Positions 1 to 5,846 are shown, counted from the first letter of the stretch. The stretch: DNA of 8,171 bases from CAYLQD01 sp043819695 (GCA_043819695.1 JBDREM010000099.1:1-8171); one strand, 5' to 3'. Notes: a model not told the origin generated them from the sequence alone. Numbers and translations: made by a program.

Positions 1-1191
1 TGGTGCAACATACACGGGCACCGCAAGCGCGAGATCGACGACGCGGTCCGGGACCAGCTTGGCCGGATCGCACATTCGACGATGCTCGGGCTGAGCGGGC
101 CGCCGGCGATCAGACTTGCCGAGCGGCTCGCGCGCCTCGCGCCCGCGCCGCTCTCGCGAGTCTTCTACTCCGACAGCGGGTCGGAGGCGATGGAGATCGC
201 GCTCAAGATCGCGTTCCAATACTGGCGCCAGAAGGGCGAGGGGCGCCGCACGAAGTTCGCCGCGCTCGACCTCGGCTATCACGGCGACACGATTGGCGCC
301 GTCAGCCTCGGCGCCATTCCGCTCTTCCACGGCGTCTACGGGCCGCTGCACTTCGAGTCGCTCCGGGCGCCGGCGCCGTATTGCTCCCGCTGCCCGCTCG
401 GGCGCGAGCCCGACACGTGCTCGATGGCCTGCCTCGGCAAGATGGACGAACTGCTTGCCGGACACGCCGGCGAAGTTATCGCGGTCGTGATGGAGCCGCT
501 CGTGCAGGGCGCCGGCGGGATGATCGTCCATCCGCCGGGGTACCTTGCCGGCGTGCGTTCGCTCTGCGACAAGTACGGCGTCCTGCTCATCTGCGACGAG
601 GTCGCCGTCGGCTTCGGCCGCACGGGCAGGATGTTCGCCTGCGAGCACGAGGACGTCTGCCCCGACATAATGGCGCTGGCAAAGGGCATCACGGGCGGCT
701 ACCTGCCGCTCGCGGCGACGCTGACGAGAGCCGAGGTCTACGCCGCCTTCCTCGGCCAACACGAAGAACTGAAAACGTTCTTCCACGGGCACACCTACAC
801 GGGCAACGCGCTCGGCTGCGCGGCCGCGCTCGCCTCGCTCGACATTTTCGAGAAAGAGCGAACACTCGACTCTATTCAGCCGAGAATCGAACAACTGGCG
901 CGCCGGCTCGATGAGCTCCGGACACTCGAGCACGCCGGCGACGTCCGCCAGCGCGGCCTCATCGCCGGCATTGAACTCGTCCGCGACCGCGCGACGAAAG
1001 CCGAGTACGAGGCGGCGGCGAAGATCGGCGTTCGAGTGACGCAGGCCGCGCGGAAACGAGGGCTCATCACGCGGCCGCTCTCGAACGTGATCGTCGTCAT
1101 GCCGGCGCTGTGCATGACCGAGGATGTGCTCGACCGGATGCTCGACATGCTCTACGAATCGATTCGCGAAGTAACGGAGCAGGGAAGCTGA
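1..1191 (+). CDS. bioA: Adenosylmethionine-8-amino-7-oxononanoate aminotransferase (biotin synthesis), 5' end missing
   Basis: This is a PLP-dependent class III aminotransferase that is expected to convert 8-amino-7-oxononanoate (KAPA) to 7,8-diaminononanoate in cytosolic biotin synthesis. The frame is open from base 1 (W-C-N-I-H-G-H), so 396 residues are visible and roughly 50 N-terminal residues lie upstream of the window. Family signatures seen are the HSTMLGLSG segment, YSDSGSEAMEIALK, the cofactor-binding Asp in CDEVAVGFGRTG (codon 199, base 595), the PLP-binding Lys in ALAKGITGGY (codon 228, base 682), and HGHTYTGNALGCAAAL. A Cys-rich insert, YCSRCPLG followed by CSMACL, sits near codons 127-142. 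The amino donor in this family is usually S-adenosylmethionine, but some bacterial relatives use lysine, and the sequence alone does not settle which applies. The stop codon overlaps the start of the next gene (TGATG). No other biotin gene is in the window, so any bio cluster must lie upstream. Confidence 0.9.
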   Translation, partial: WCNIHGHRKREIDDAVRDQLGRIAHSTMLGLSGPPAIRLAERLARLAPAPLSRVFYSDSGSEAMEIALKIAFQYWRQKGEGRRTKFAALDLGYHGDTIGAVSLGAIPLFHGVYGPLHFESLRAPAPYCSRCPLGREPDTCSMACLGKMDELLAGHAGEVIAVVMEPLVQGAGGMIVHPPGYLAGVRSLCDKYGVLLICDEVAVGFGRTGRMFACEHEDVCPDIMALAKGITGGYLPLAATLTRAEVYAAFLGQHEELKTFFHGHTYTGNALGCAAALASLDIFEKERTLDSIQPRIEQLARRLDELRTLEHAGDVRQRGLIAGIELVRDRATKAEYEAAAKIGVRVTQAARKRGLITRPLSNVIVVMPALCMTEDVLDRMLDMLYESIREVTEQGS

Positions 1192-1814
1192 TGCCGAGAA
1201 CCCGCCGGGCCGTCCGAATCACTTCATCGGTTCTTCTTGCCTTCTTGTTCGTGAACTCGACGGCCGCGCTTTGCGGCGGCGGAGACCGGCCGACGACCGA
1301 GCCGCCGAGGATCGTCAGGTGGCTCGAAGAGCGCGACCTCGGCCCGTCGGCCGTCGTCGTCGTCATTGCGACCCTCCCGATCCTCGAGCTCCGCGGCTCC
1401 ATCCCGATCGCGATCCTCTACTACAAGATGCCGTGGTGGCAAGCGTACATTCTGTCGGTGATCGGCAACCTGGTTCCCATCATCCCGATCATCCTGCTGA
1501 TCGGCCCGGTCTCCGATTTCCTGATGAAGCGGTCGAAGCTGTGGCACCGGTTCTTCACGTGGGTCTTCGAGCGCTCGCGAAGGCGGGGAGGGGACCTGGT
1601 CGAGAAGTACGAGGCGGTCGGCCTCGCGATCTTCGTCGCCATTCCGCTGCCGGTCACGGGCGCGTGGACCGGCTCGCTGCTCGCGTTCCTGATGCACGTT
1701 CGCGCGCGCCGCGCATTCCCCTGCATCCTCGCGGGCGTCCTGGCCGCCGGCGTCGTCGTCACGCTAGTCACCCTCTTCGGCCGCGAGACCTTCCGCATCT
1801 TCATCAATATGTAG
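1191..1814 (+). CDS. Small membrane protein, putative small multidrug export family (COG2426)
   Basis: A 207-residue predicted inner-membrane protein. I chose ATG 1191 because it overlaps the bioA stop and follows GGAG and AGGGAA purine runs at 1176-1186; the frame is open further upstream, but that part lies inside bioA. Residues 9-28 form a hydrophobic N-terminal segment that could be a signal peptide or first helix. Further hydrophobic stretches lie near residues 53-78, 84-107, 142-168 and 174-196. The pattern LPILELRGSIPIA (62-74) and the later PLPVTGAWTGSLLA (152-165) are the two conserved re-entrant-like blocks of the COG2426 / Sm_multidrug_ex family. Between them is a charged cytoplasmic loop (113-140). 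The 'multidrug export' name is inherited from annotation and the substrate is unknown. The one-base overlap suggests translational coupling with bioA, but no functional link to biotin is evident. Confidence 0.8.
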   Translation: MPRTRRAVRITSSVLLAFLFVNSTAALCGGGDRPTTEPPRIVRWLEERDLGPSAVVVVIATLPILELRGSIPIAILYYKMPWWQAYILSVIGNLVPIIPIILLIGPVSDFLMKRSKLWHRFFTWVFERSRRRGGDLVEKYEAVGLAIFVAIPLPVTGAWTGSLLAFLMHVRARRAFPCILAGVLAAGVVVTLVTLFGRETFRIFINM

Positions 1815-1825
1815 CCGAAAAAGTG

Positions 1826-1850
1826 GGAACTTTCGCTCCCCGTTCGCGTC
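1826..1850 (+). promoter_or_regulatory. Candidate ECF sigma factor promoter (GGAAC-N16-CGTC)
   Basis: GGAAC at 1826-1830, exactly 16 bases, then CGTC at 1847-1850. This is the classic bipartite layout recognised by many group 4 (ECF) sigma factors, with an AAC-containing -35 and a CGTC-type -10. It sits 57 bases upstream of the ATG of the exported protein at 1908 and just after the stop of the previous gene. Transcription would start near 1857-1860 and leave a leader of about 50 nt carrying the ribosome binding site. No canonical sigma70 promoter is obvious in the same gap. Which ECF factor acts, and whether the site is used, is inference. Confidence 0.55.
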
Positions 1851-1907
1851 CAAACTACAGTGATGCAGTGATGGCGCAGCATGCACTCAGTCAGGGAGGA
1901 TCGAGCG

Positions 1908-3290
1908 ATGCTCTCAAGACGATATTTCGCGGTCATTTTGCTCCTCGCGCTGTCGCCGCCGGTGCTCGCGTGCGAGGCAGAGATCCCGCCCGAACCGCGC
2001 GACTACTGGCAAGTTATCCAGGCCACGGCGGACATGGTCCGCGACCGCCGCGCACAGGCGCTCGTTCGGCAACAGCGGCTCAGCCTCATCAACCTCACGT
2101 GGGAGGACACGGGCCGGTTCAAGAACTCGGCCGTCGGGCCGAACATCTCCGACATGACGATCCAGGTGCAATACATGGACCCGCGGGCGGAGAAGTTCCG
2201 CCTGACGTGCATGCCCGTCATCCGCTATCCGAATTTCTCCGACAAGACGGCCGACGTCCGCATCGACAAGTTCTTCGTGCTCGTCGGCAACGAATCGGGC
2301 CGCAGCCTCCGCCGCGTCTCGCTCAGGGAGTACCTCGGCAATTTCCGGAAGTACCTCAGCAAGCCCGGCTCGTGGAATGGGCGAGGCACGTCGCTGCTCG
2401 CGGAACGCGACACGCACGTGCTCGTCAGCGCCCAGGCCTGCTTCCTGCCCGTGCCCACGGGCCGCAAGGCGGAGTTCAATCCGGTCATCTTCAACTACCA
2501 ATCGTACAAGAGCAAGCCGGCGGTGCTCGCGATCCTGGCGACGCGCGAGGGCACGAGCGCGACGGTCATCGACAACGTCCGCGACGGGTTCGCCGCGGGC
2601 GACACCTGGGGCCAGCGGCTCTTCTTCAACCGGAACGGGCAGCGGGCCGGCCTGACGGGCCAGCGCCTGAGCGACCTCGGCCCGCCCATCCGTAAGGAGG
2701 GCGCGGCCGGCGGCGCCGCTCGCGCCGACGAGCAGGCCGGCGTCAACATGGTGATGCTCATCCAGGTGCCGCTGAAGCAGAAGCGGCCGAGGCCGATTCC
2801 TCTCACGGAGAAGGCGCTCTCCGCCGCCGACTACGCTCCGAGGCGGCGCAGCAACGTCGAGGCGGCCGTCATCGGGCACGGCCGAATCGAAGGCCCGTTC
2901 ACCGAGATCGACAACCTCGCCATCGAGCGCGACCCGAAGTATCCCGTCCGCGTCACCGTCCAGTATTACAAGGCGACGAGCAACGGCGTCGTGAACGCGC
3001 GAGACATCGCCGCGATCCGCGCGCAAATCGACCGCACGTATCGGGACGCCGACTACGTCGGCAGCCTGGTCGTGGAAGGCGAGACCGGCCGCCCGACCGA
3101 ACACGACGGCCCGAAGTACGAGCCGCCCGACTGGTGGGACGATTTCTGGAAACGCTACGAGAAGAACACCAGCGAAACCCGCGGGCAGGCGATTGGCCGA
3201 CTCCTCAAACTCATCGGCCGCGAACGCTACATCCTCATCCGCGACGACAAAATCCTGCTCGAGAAGAAGCTGCGCGAACTGAACAAGTGA
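1908..3290 (+). CDS. Exported protein of unknown function, 460 residues
   Basis: I do not recognise a named family. The start is ATG 1908 because a strong ribosome binding site, AGGGAGGA (1893-1900), lies 7 bases upstream; the in-frame ATG at 1881 has none and would bury the signal peptide. Residues 1-21 form a typical export signal: a basic n-region (LSRR), a hydrophobic core (FAVILLLALS) and ALAC-like VLAC. Cys21 could be a lipoprotein cysteine, although Leu at -2 is not the usual lipobox residue. The mature part shows conserved-looking blocks: TWEDTGRFKNSAVGPNISDM (64-83), DKFFVLVGNESG (120-131), SAQACFLPVP (174-183), NPVIFNYQSY (191-200), LAILATREGTSATVIDN (207-223), GQRLFF (235-240), VIGHGRIEGPFTEIDNLAIE (321-340), VTVQYYKATSNGVV (349-362) and ADYVGSLVVEGETGRPTE (381-398). 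The C-terminus is Trp-rich (PDWWDDFW), then helical and charged. No membrane helix follows the signal, so a periplasmic or outer-surface location is likely. An ECF-like promoter precedes it and it appears monocistronic. Confidence 0.85.
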   Translation: MLSRRYFAVILLLALSPPVLACEAEIPPEPRDYWQVIQATADMVRDRRAQALVRQQRLSLINLTWEDTGRFKNSAVGPNISDMTIQVQYMDPRAEKFRLTCMPVIRYPNFSDKTADVRIDKFFVLVGNESGRSLRRVSLREYLGNFRKYLSKPGSWNGRGTSLLAERDTHVLVSAQACFLPVPTGRKAEFNPVIFNYQSYKSKPAVLAILATREGTSATVIDNVRDGFAAGDTWGQRLFFNRNGQRAGLTGQRLSDLGPPIRKEGAAGGAARADEQAGVNMVMLIQVPLKQKRPRPIPLTEKALSAADYAPRRRSNVEAAVIGHGRIEGPFTEIDNLAIERDPKYPVRVTVQYYKATSNGVVNARDIAAIRAQIDRTYRDADYVGSLVVEGETGRPTEHDGPKYEPPDWWDDFWKRYEKNTSETRGQAIGRLLKLIGRERYILIRDDKILLEKKLRELNK

Positions 3291-3320
3291 GATTGCGGCG
3301 CGAGGGAAAACCGTACCTGT

Positions 3321-3447
3321 GGGGCTGCTGTAAAAGGTGCAGGAAACCGCCGGCTTACAAAGTCGGCCTACAGGAACGACGGTTTCGCGGCGTTCTGGGG
3401 CTCCTTGCAGGCCCGCTCTGTGAGCGGGCGGGCTTTTCAACAGCCCC
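3321..3447. repeat. Palindromic miniature element (MITE/REP-like) between convergent genes
   Basis: The ends are inverted: GGGGCTGCTGTAAAAG (3321-3336) and CTTTTCAACAGCCCC (3433-3447) pair with one substitution and one extra base. Nested inside are AAACCG (3344-3349) against CGGTTT (3380-3385), and the hairpin GCCGGCTT / AAGTCGGC (3349-3356 / 3360-3367, one G-T pair). A second perfect hairpin is GCCCGCTC / GAGCGGGC (3411-3418 / 3422-3429). The layout, terminal inverted repeats with internal hairpins and no ORF of its own, fits a non-autonomous mobile or REP-type element in the intergenic gap between the exported protein (ends 3290) and thioredoxin (ends 3483). Copies elsewhere in the genome cannot be seen from here. 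Confidence 0.6.
3411..3436 (+). terminator. Possible intrinsic terminator within the miniature element
   Basis: An 8-bp perfect GC-rich stem (GCCCGCTC, 3411-3418; GAGCGGGC, 3422-3429) with a TGT loop is followed by GGGCTTTT. It lies 121 bases downstream of the exported protein's stop and points in the right direction. The T tract is short (four T) and displaced by a few bases, so termination may be weak. The structure also belongs to the palindromic repeat, so its role could be incidental. Confidence 0.4.
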
Positions 3448-3482
3448 TCTGTCGCCGCTTTCTGTCACGCACACGCGGTCGT

Positions 3483-3793
3483 TCAGAGCTGACCGTCGAG
3501 GGCGGCCTTGAGCTTCTCTTCGCTTTGCACGCCGGTGAATTGCTCGACCTTCTCGCCGTCCTTGAAGACGATGAGCGTCGGGATGCTCATCACGCCGAAC
3601 TTCGCCGCCGTCTCGGGATTGTCGTCGATGTTCAGCTTCCCGATCGTCGCCTGCCCGCGTATCCCTCGGCGATCTTGTCGACGATCGGGCCCTGCATCTG
3701 ACACGGCCCGCACCACGGCGCCCAGAAGTCGACGAGCGTTACGCCCGATTCAATCGTCGCGTCGAAATTCGCGTCGGTGATCTCGGCAGCCAT
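3483..3793 (-). pseudogene. trxA: Thioredoxin with a single-base frameshift
   Basis: Thioredoxin is a small cytosolic disulfide reductase. From ATG 3793 the protein reads MAAEITDANFDATIESG, then VDFWAPWCGPCQMQGPI with the WCGPC redox centre (residues 27-31), then DKIAEGYAG before drifting into RRRSGS and a stop at 3632-3634 (53 residues). The rest of the fold continues in the next frame: QATIGKLNIDDNPETAAKF, then the cis-Pro segment GVMSIPTLIVFKDG and a C-terminal helix, ending at 3483. Restoring one base near 3651-3656 (GGC-AG to GGC-CAG on the coding strand) gives an unbroken 103-residue thioredoxin of normal length. GGAGG (3801-3805) lies 7 bases before ATG. Gln follows CGPC where Arg or Lys is usual. 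The intact promoter, ribosome binding site and conserved 3' half suggest either a very recent mutation or a sequencing/assembly error beside a GGG run; I favour the error. Confidence 0.85.
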
Positions 3794-3829
3794 CAGCTAT
3801 CCTCCATAGTGTGCGGATGTTGCCTGTGC

Positions 3830-3857
3830 ATTATACGGGGTGAGCGGCCCGCTGCAA
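3830..3857 (-). promoter_or_regulatory. Sigma70-type promoter of thioredoxin
   Basis: On the minus strand TTGCAG (3857-3852), a 16-base spacer and a perfect TATAAT (3835-3830) lie upstream of the thioredoxin ATG at 3793. Transcription would start near 3823, giving a leader of about 30 nt that contains the GGAGG ribosome binding site. Four of six -35 bases and all six -10 bases match the consensus. Confidence 0.65.
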
Positions 3858-3910
3858 CCGTTCTCTTGGCGGCCCAATGATCGGTCGCCTGGCCGTACAC
3901 CTCAGAAAGC

Positions 3911-3939
3911 TTGCGCAAAGGCCGATCGCGCCGTAAACT
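3911..3939 (+). promoter_or_regulatory. Possible promoter for the DUF5674-like/108-residue pair
   Basis: TTGCGC (3911-3916), a 17-base spacer and TAAACT (3934-3939, a TANNNT form) stand 9 bases before the ATG at 3949. The matches are moderate. If used, the transcript would begin at or within a few bases of the start codon, and no Shine-Dalgarno sequence is visible before 3949, so the message could be nearly leaderless. Confidence 0.35.
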
Positions 3940-3948
3940 GGCTCCCGT

Positions 3949-4059
3949 ATGGATATCCAAATCATATCAGCGCCGATGTCGATAAGCGATCTGACGGAGA
4001 TGGCGAAGCCGCAGTTCTTCGATTTCGTGAAAGCGGTCGTTCGCGGGCTCATGAGGTGA
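3949..4059 (+). pseudogene. Truncated DUF5674-like ORF (36 residues)
   Basis: The ORF begins ATG GAT ATC CAA and ends ATG AGG TGA. Its product, MDIQIISAPMSISDLTEMAK continuing PQFFDFVKAVVRGLMR, resembles the N-terminus of DUF5674 proteins as I remember them: a beta strand, then a 'P-x-S-x-x-x-L-x-x-M-A' helix, then F-x-D-x-V-K-A-V-V followed by D-x-E-R-G-I-M-A. Here three residues after VKAVV seem to be missing, RGLM is kept, and the remaining 70 or so residues are absent, with the stop falling inside the ribosome binding site of the next gene (AGGTGA). That pattern fits an internal deletion fusing the 5' end to the intergenic junction. The family has no established function. Alternatively it is a genuine short leader peptide translationally coupled to the next gene, whose ATG is only 4 bases past the stop. 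Confidence 0.5.
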
Positions 4060-4063
4060 TTTC

Positions 4064-4390
4064 ATGATCCACTCCGAACTTGCCTCAGGAAGGTGGTTCG
4101 AGTTGACGCTGCTGGAGCAGCTCGGCAACATCGGCAGCGAAATCAGCCGCGCCGCCAGGTGGCAGGGAAGAGACGAGAAGCTGTTTATGGGCGCGATCGA
4201 GCGCGCCCTGGAGCTCTTCGACCTTACGCTCGGCGATCCCCGCTGGCGCACGCGGCTCAAGGAAATCTGCCGCGCGCGCGAGGTCCTCTGCGATATTGTC
4301 TTCGGCCCGAACTCGTACTCGACGACCCTTGAAGACCTCGACCGGTACTTCACTCAGTTCGCCATTGCCGCGCGGAACCGGCCGGCCTGA
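4064..4390 (+). CDS. Conserved helical protein of unknown function, 108 residues
   Basis: A soluble, mostly alpha-helical protein starting at ATG 4064, with GAGGTGA (4053-4059) as ribosome binding site. Features seen are SGRWFELTLLEQLGNIGSEI (8-27), a variable basic stretch RAARWQGRDEK (29-39), AIERALELFDLTLGDPRWR (44-62), RLKEICRAREVLCDIVF (64-80) and an aromatic C-terminal helix LDRYFTQFAIAAR (92-104). I recognise the general pattern ('W..sLleQmgNIGSEv.RA..W', 'RALELlDLTi.Dp', 'L.ReVlcDy') as a widely scattered hypothetical family, often beside DUF5674 genes, but I know of no assigned function. It lacks the R-x4-6-H motif of HEPN RNases, and no other catalytic signature is obvious. It is coupled closely to the truncated ORF upstream (4-base gap). 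A toxin-antitoxin-like or regulatory role would be speculation from the pairing and size. Confidence 0.75.
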   Translation: MIHSELASGRWFELTLLEQLGNIGSEISRAARWQGRDEKLFMGAIERALELFDLTLGDPRWRTRLKEICRAREVLCDIVFGPNSYSTTLEDLDRYFTQFAIAARNRPA

Positions 4391-4474
4391 GGGGAGTTTG
4401 GCTGTCTGTTGCGCACGGCGTTTCTGGCTCCGGCGGCTCGGGCTGAAACAGCGCCTACGTCACTCGGTCGAGAC

Positions 4475-4503
4475 TTGAAGAAACGCTATCGGAAGCGCAT
4501 AAT
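4475..4503 (+). promoter_or_regulatory. Sigma70-type promoter placing the MNT start codon at +1
   Basis: TTGAAG (4475-4480), an exact 17-base spacer, then CATAAT (4498-4503, five of six). The start codon of the nucleotidyltransferase is at 4510, seven bases after the -10, where transcription would normally begin. No Shine-Dalgarno sequence lies between the -10 box and the ATG. The layout predicts a leaderless mRNA. Confidence 0.6.
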
Positions 4504-4509
4504 AGAGCA

Positions 4510-4806
4510 ATGAGAATCGAAGATATCAAGAAGGTGGCCGTGCCGGTGTGTCGAGAGTTTGGCGTACGCCGCCTCGACGCCTTCGGATCGACTGCGCGCG
4601 GCTCCGCGTCTCCATCGAGTGACGTCGATCTCCTGGTCGAGTTCAATGACCCGGATCGGAACCCCGCCAAACGGTTCTTCGGTCTCCTTCACCGGCTGGA
4701 GGATGTCCTCGGCTGCGAGATCGATCTGCTCACCTCGTGCAGTCTGCGCAACCCGTACTTCAGGGCACGCGTTCTGCAAGAGAGGACCCCCGTGTATGAA
4801 GGATGA
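4510..4806 (+). CDS. MNT-type nucleotidyltransferase, MntA-like antitoxin
   Basis: A 98-residue minimal nucleotidyltransferase of the DNA polymerase beta superfamily. The core motif is complete: FGSTARG (25-31), then SDVDLLVEF (37-45) supplying the two metal-binding aspartates (Asp38, Asp40), and the third acidic residue Asp72 in CEIDLLT (69-75). The C-terminus, SLRNPYFRARVLQERTPVYEG, has the usual ending of this family. In characterised MNT/HEPN pairs this protein neutralises a HEPN RNase by transferring AMP units to a tyrosine near the HEPN active site, so an antitoxin role is the best guess. The partner normally follows with a short overlap; here an ATG (4796) overlaps the stop, but the ORF diverges after about a dozen codons (see next entry). 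The start codon is fixed by the promoter position and by family length. It looks intact but orphaned. Confidence 0.85.
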   Translation: MRIEDIKKVAVPVCREFGVRRLDAFGSTARGSASPSSDVDLLVEFNDPDRNPAKRFFGLLHRLEDVLGCEIDLLTSCSLRNPYFRARVLQERTPVYEG

Positions 4807-4987
4807 GACTCTTGCCCACCTTCACGACATTCATCACGCAGGACGCGGGGGAAGGGCTTCCTTCGAGAAACTTGTCCCCGTTATTCAACGGCCGATCAGA
4901 TCAGCGGCCGGATCAGGTCGACGGCCTTGCGGACGCCTTCGTCCGCCGGGCCGCCGGCCTCGTACTCGATGGTCCACGGGCCGTTGA
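4796..4987 (+). pseudogene. Possible stub of a HEPN (DUF86-type) toxin gene
   Basis: ATG 4796 overlaps the stop of the nucleotidyltransferase by 11 bases, the usual arrangement for MNT/HEPN pairs. The first codons read MKDETLAHLHDI, which resembles the start of HEPN partners ('MkdD..L.HiLdai..I'). From about base 4832 the sequence becomes Gly/Arg-rich (HHAGRGGRASF) with no helical HEPN pattern, and the remainder to 4987 runs antisense through the end of the isomerase gene. There is no R-x4-6-H RNase motif. I infer that only the first 12 or so codons survive, the rest having been lost when this edge was joined to the neighbouring gene. The similarity is short and could be chance. Confidence 0.35.
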
Positions 4988-5720
4988 AGCCCTTCGCCTT
5001 CAGCTTGCGGATCACCAGCTCGAACGGGACCGCGCCATCGCCGAATTCCGTACCGATGCCCAGCGTCTCGTCGCGGTTCGGCCACATCCCGTCCTTCAGG
5101 TGCGTCGCGCGAACGTATTCGCCGAACAGCTCCGCCGCATCGAGCGGATTGGACTTGCCGTACAGGATCACGTTCGCCGTGTCGAAGTTCACGAACAGGT
5201 TGCCCGTCCCGACGTCGTGGATGGTCCGCAGCAGCGTCGACGCCAGCTCGCTGCCCGTCTCGCACAGCGCGTTCTGGCCGTTTTCCTTCAAGTACGTGCA
5301 CGTGTCCTGCATCATCTCGATGAACGAGACGTAAATCGGGTCGCGCTCGTCGTCGGGGATGAAGCCGATGTGGAGCACGATGTTCTCGATGCCCGTCAGC
5401 GCGATGGCGTCGGAGAAGTTCTTTAGCAGGCCGACGCGCTCCTCGCGGACCGCCGGCGGCACGAGCCCGAGCGTCGCCGGGCCGTCCTTCGTGTCGTACG
5501 CCTGGTTGCCGTAGCCCGCGGTGATCGCGGTGATCTCCATCCCGGTTTCGGCGCACGCGGCCTTCACCTTGTCCGGAGCGAAGACCTCGTCAACCGCCTC
5601 GCACATTACCAGGAGCTGGCAGGTCTCGATACCAAACGCCTGGATGGTCCTGAACTTCTCGACCAGGTCCGTGCGCTTGCCGACCCCCGCCATCAGCCCC
5701 AGCTTGCCTTCGCCCTTCAT
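4896..5720 (-). CDS. Sugar phosphate isomerase/epimerase, TIM-barrel (AP endonuclease 2-like) family
   Basis: A 274-residue cytosolic TIM-barrel protein of the xylose-isomerase-like superfamily, whose members isomerise or epimerise sugars or inositols using a divalent metal. The start is ATG 5720, with GAGGAG (5727-5732) 6 bases upstream; an in-frame ATG at 5759 lacks such a site and would add 13 unlike residues. Candidate metal and substrate ligands are His117 (VLHIGF), Glu154 (CETGSE), Asp180 (VNFDTANVILYG), His207 (RATHLKD) and Glu252 or Glu254 (TIEYEAGG). 'NFDTANVILYGKSNPLDAAEL' and 'HLKDG', followed by an acidic glycine loop (GIGTEFGDGAVPFELVI), are typical of this family. The exact sugar substrate cannot be read from sequence. 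It lies downstream of and co-directional with argG, but the 168-base gap holds repeats, so co-transcription is doubtful. No clear promoter is seen just upstream. Confidence 0.85.
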   Translation of the reverse strand: MKGEGKLGLMAGVGKRTDLVEKFRTIQAFGIETCQLLVMCEAVDEVFAPDKVKAACAETGMEITAITAGYGNQAYDTKDGPATLGLVPPAVREERVGLLKNFSDAIALTGIENIVLHIGFIPDDERDPIYVSFIEMMQDTCTYLKENGQNALCETGSELASTLLRTIHDVGTGNLFVNFDTANVILYGKSNPLDAAELFGEYVRATHLKDGMWPNRDETLGIGTEFGDGAVPFELVIRKLKAKGFNGPWTIEYEAGGPADEGVRKAVDLIRPLI

Positions 5721-5758
5721 CGCCCACTCCTCAGTGGCTGTCTTCGAACCGTCGCACA

Positions 5759-5846
5759 CCCATTGTGGGCGCGCGCCACACGCCCATCCTGGGCGTGCGG
5801 CCCACGGGCAGGATGCCGGTGGTACTTGACGGGCGGGACGCCCGTG
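5759..5846. repeat. Cluster of short GC-rich hairpins, three with 5-nt loops
   Basis: Four palindromes lie in tandem between the TIM-barrel gene and argG. They are CCCA/TGGG (5759-5762/5766-5769); CACGCCC/GGGCGTG with loop ATCCT (5779-5797); CACGGGC/GCCGGTG with loop AGGAT and one mismatch (5803-5821); and ACGGGC/GCCCGT with loop GGGAC (5829-5845). The second and third loops are complements of each other. The units look like degenerate, alternately oriented copies of one REP-like palindrome. Lying downstream of argG on the minus strand they could also act as a transcription attenuator or terminator, though no T tract follows. Confidence 0.65.

Noticed and set aside
1271..2695. Plus-strand 474-codon frame spanning two genes
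   Set aside because: It overlaps the COG2426 gene and the exported protein out of frame, is rich in Arg/Pro/Gly, and shows no motif.
1914..3440. Long 508-codon minus-strand frame across the exported protein gene
   Set aside because: It is antisense to a gene with a signal peptide, ribosome binding site and promoter. Its composition (Arg/Ala/Asp/Val-rich with no domain pattern) is what a GC-rich shadow frame gives.
3840..4067. 75-codon plus-strand frame before the 108-residue gene
   Set aside because: It overlaps the thioredoxin promoter region and the DUF5674-like ORF in another frame. It lacks a ribosome binding site and any recognisable pattern.
4391..4474. Possible terminator or small RNA between the 108-residue gene and the MNT promoter
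   Set aside because: I found no stem followed by a T tract and no RNA gene signature in this gap.
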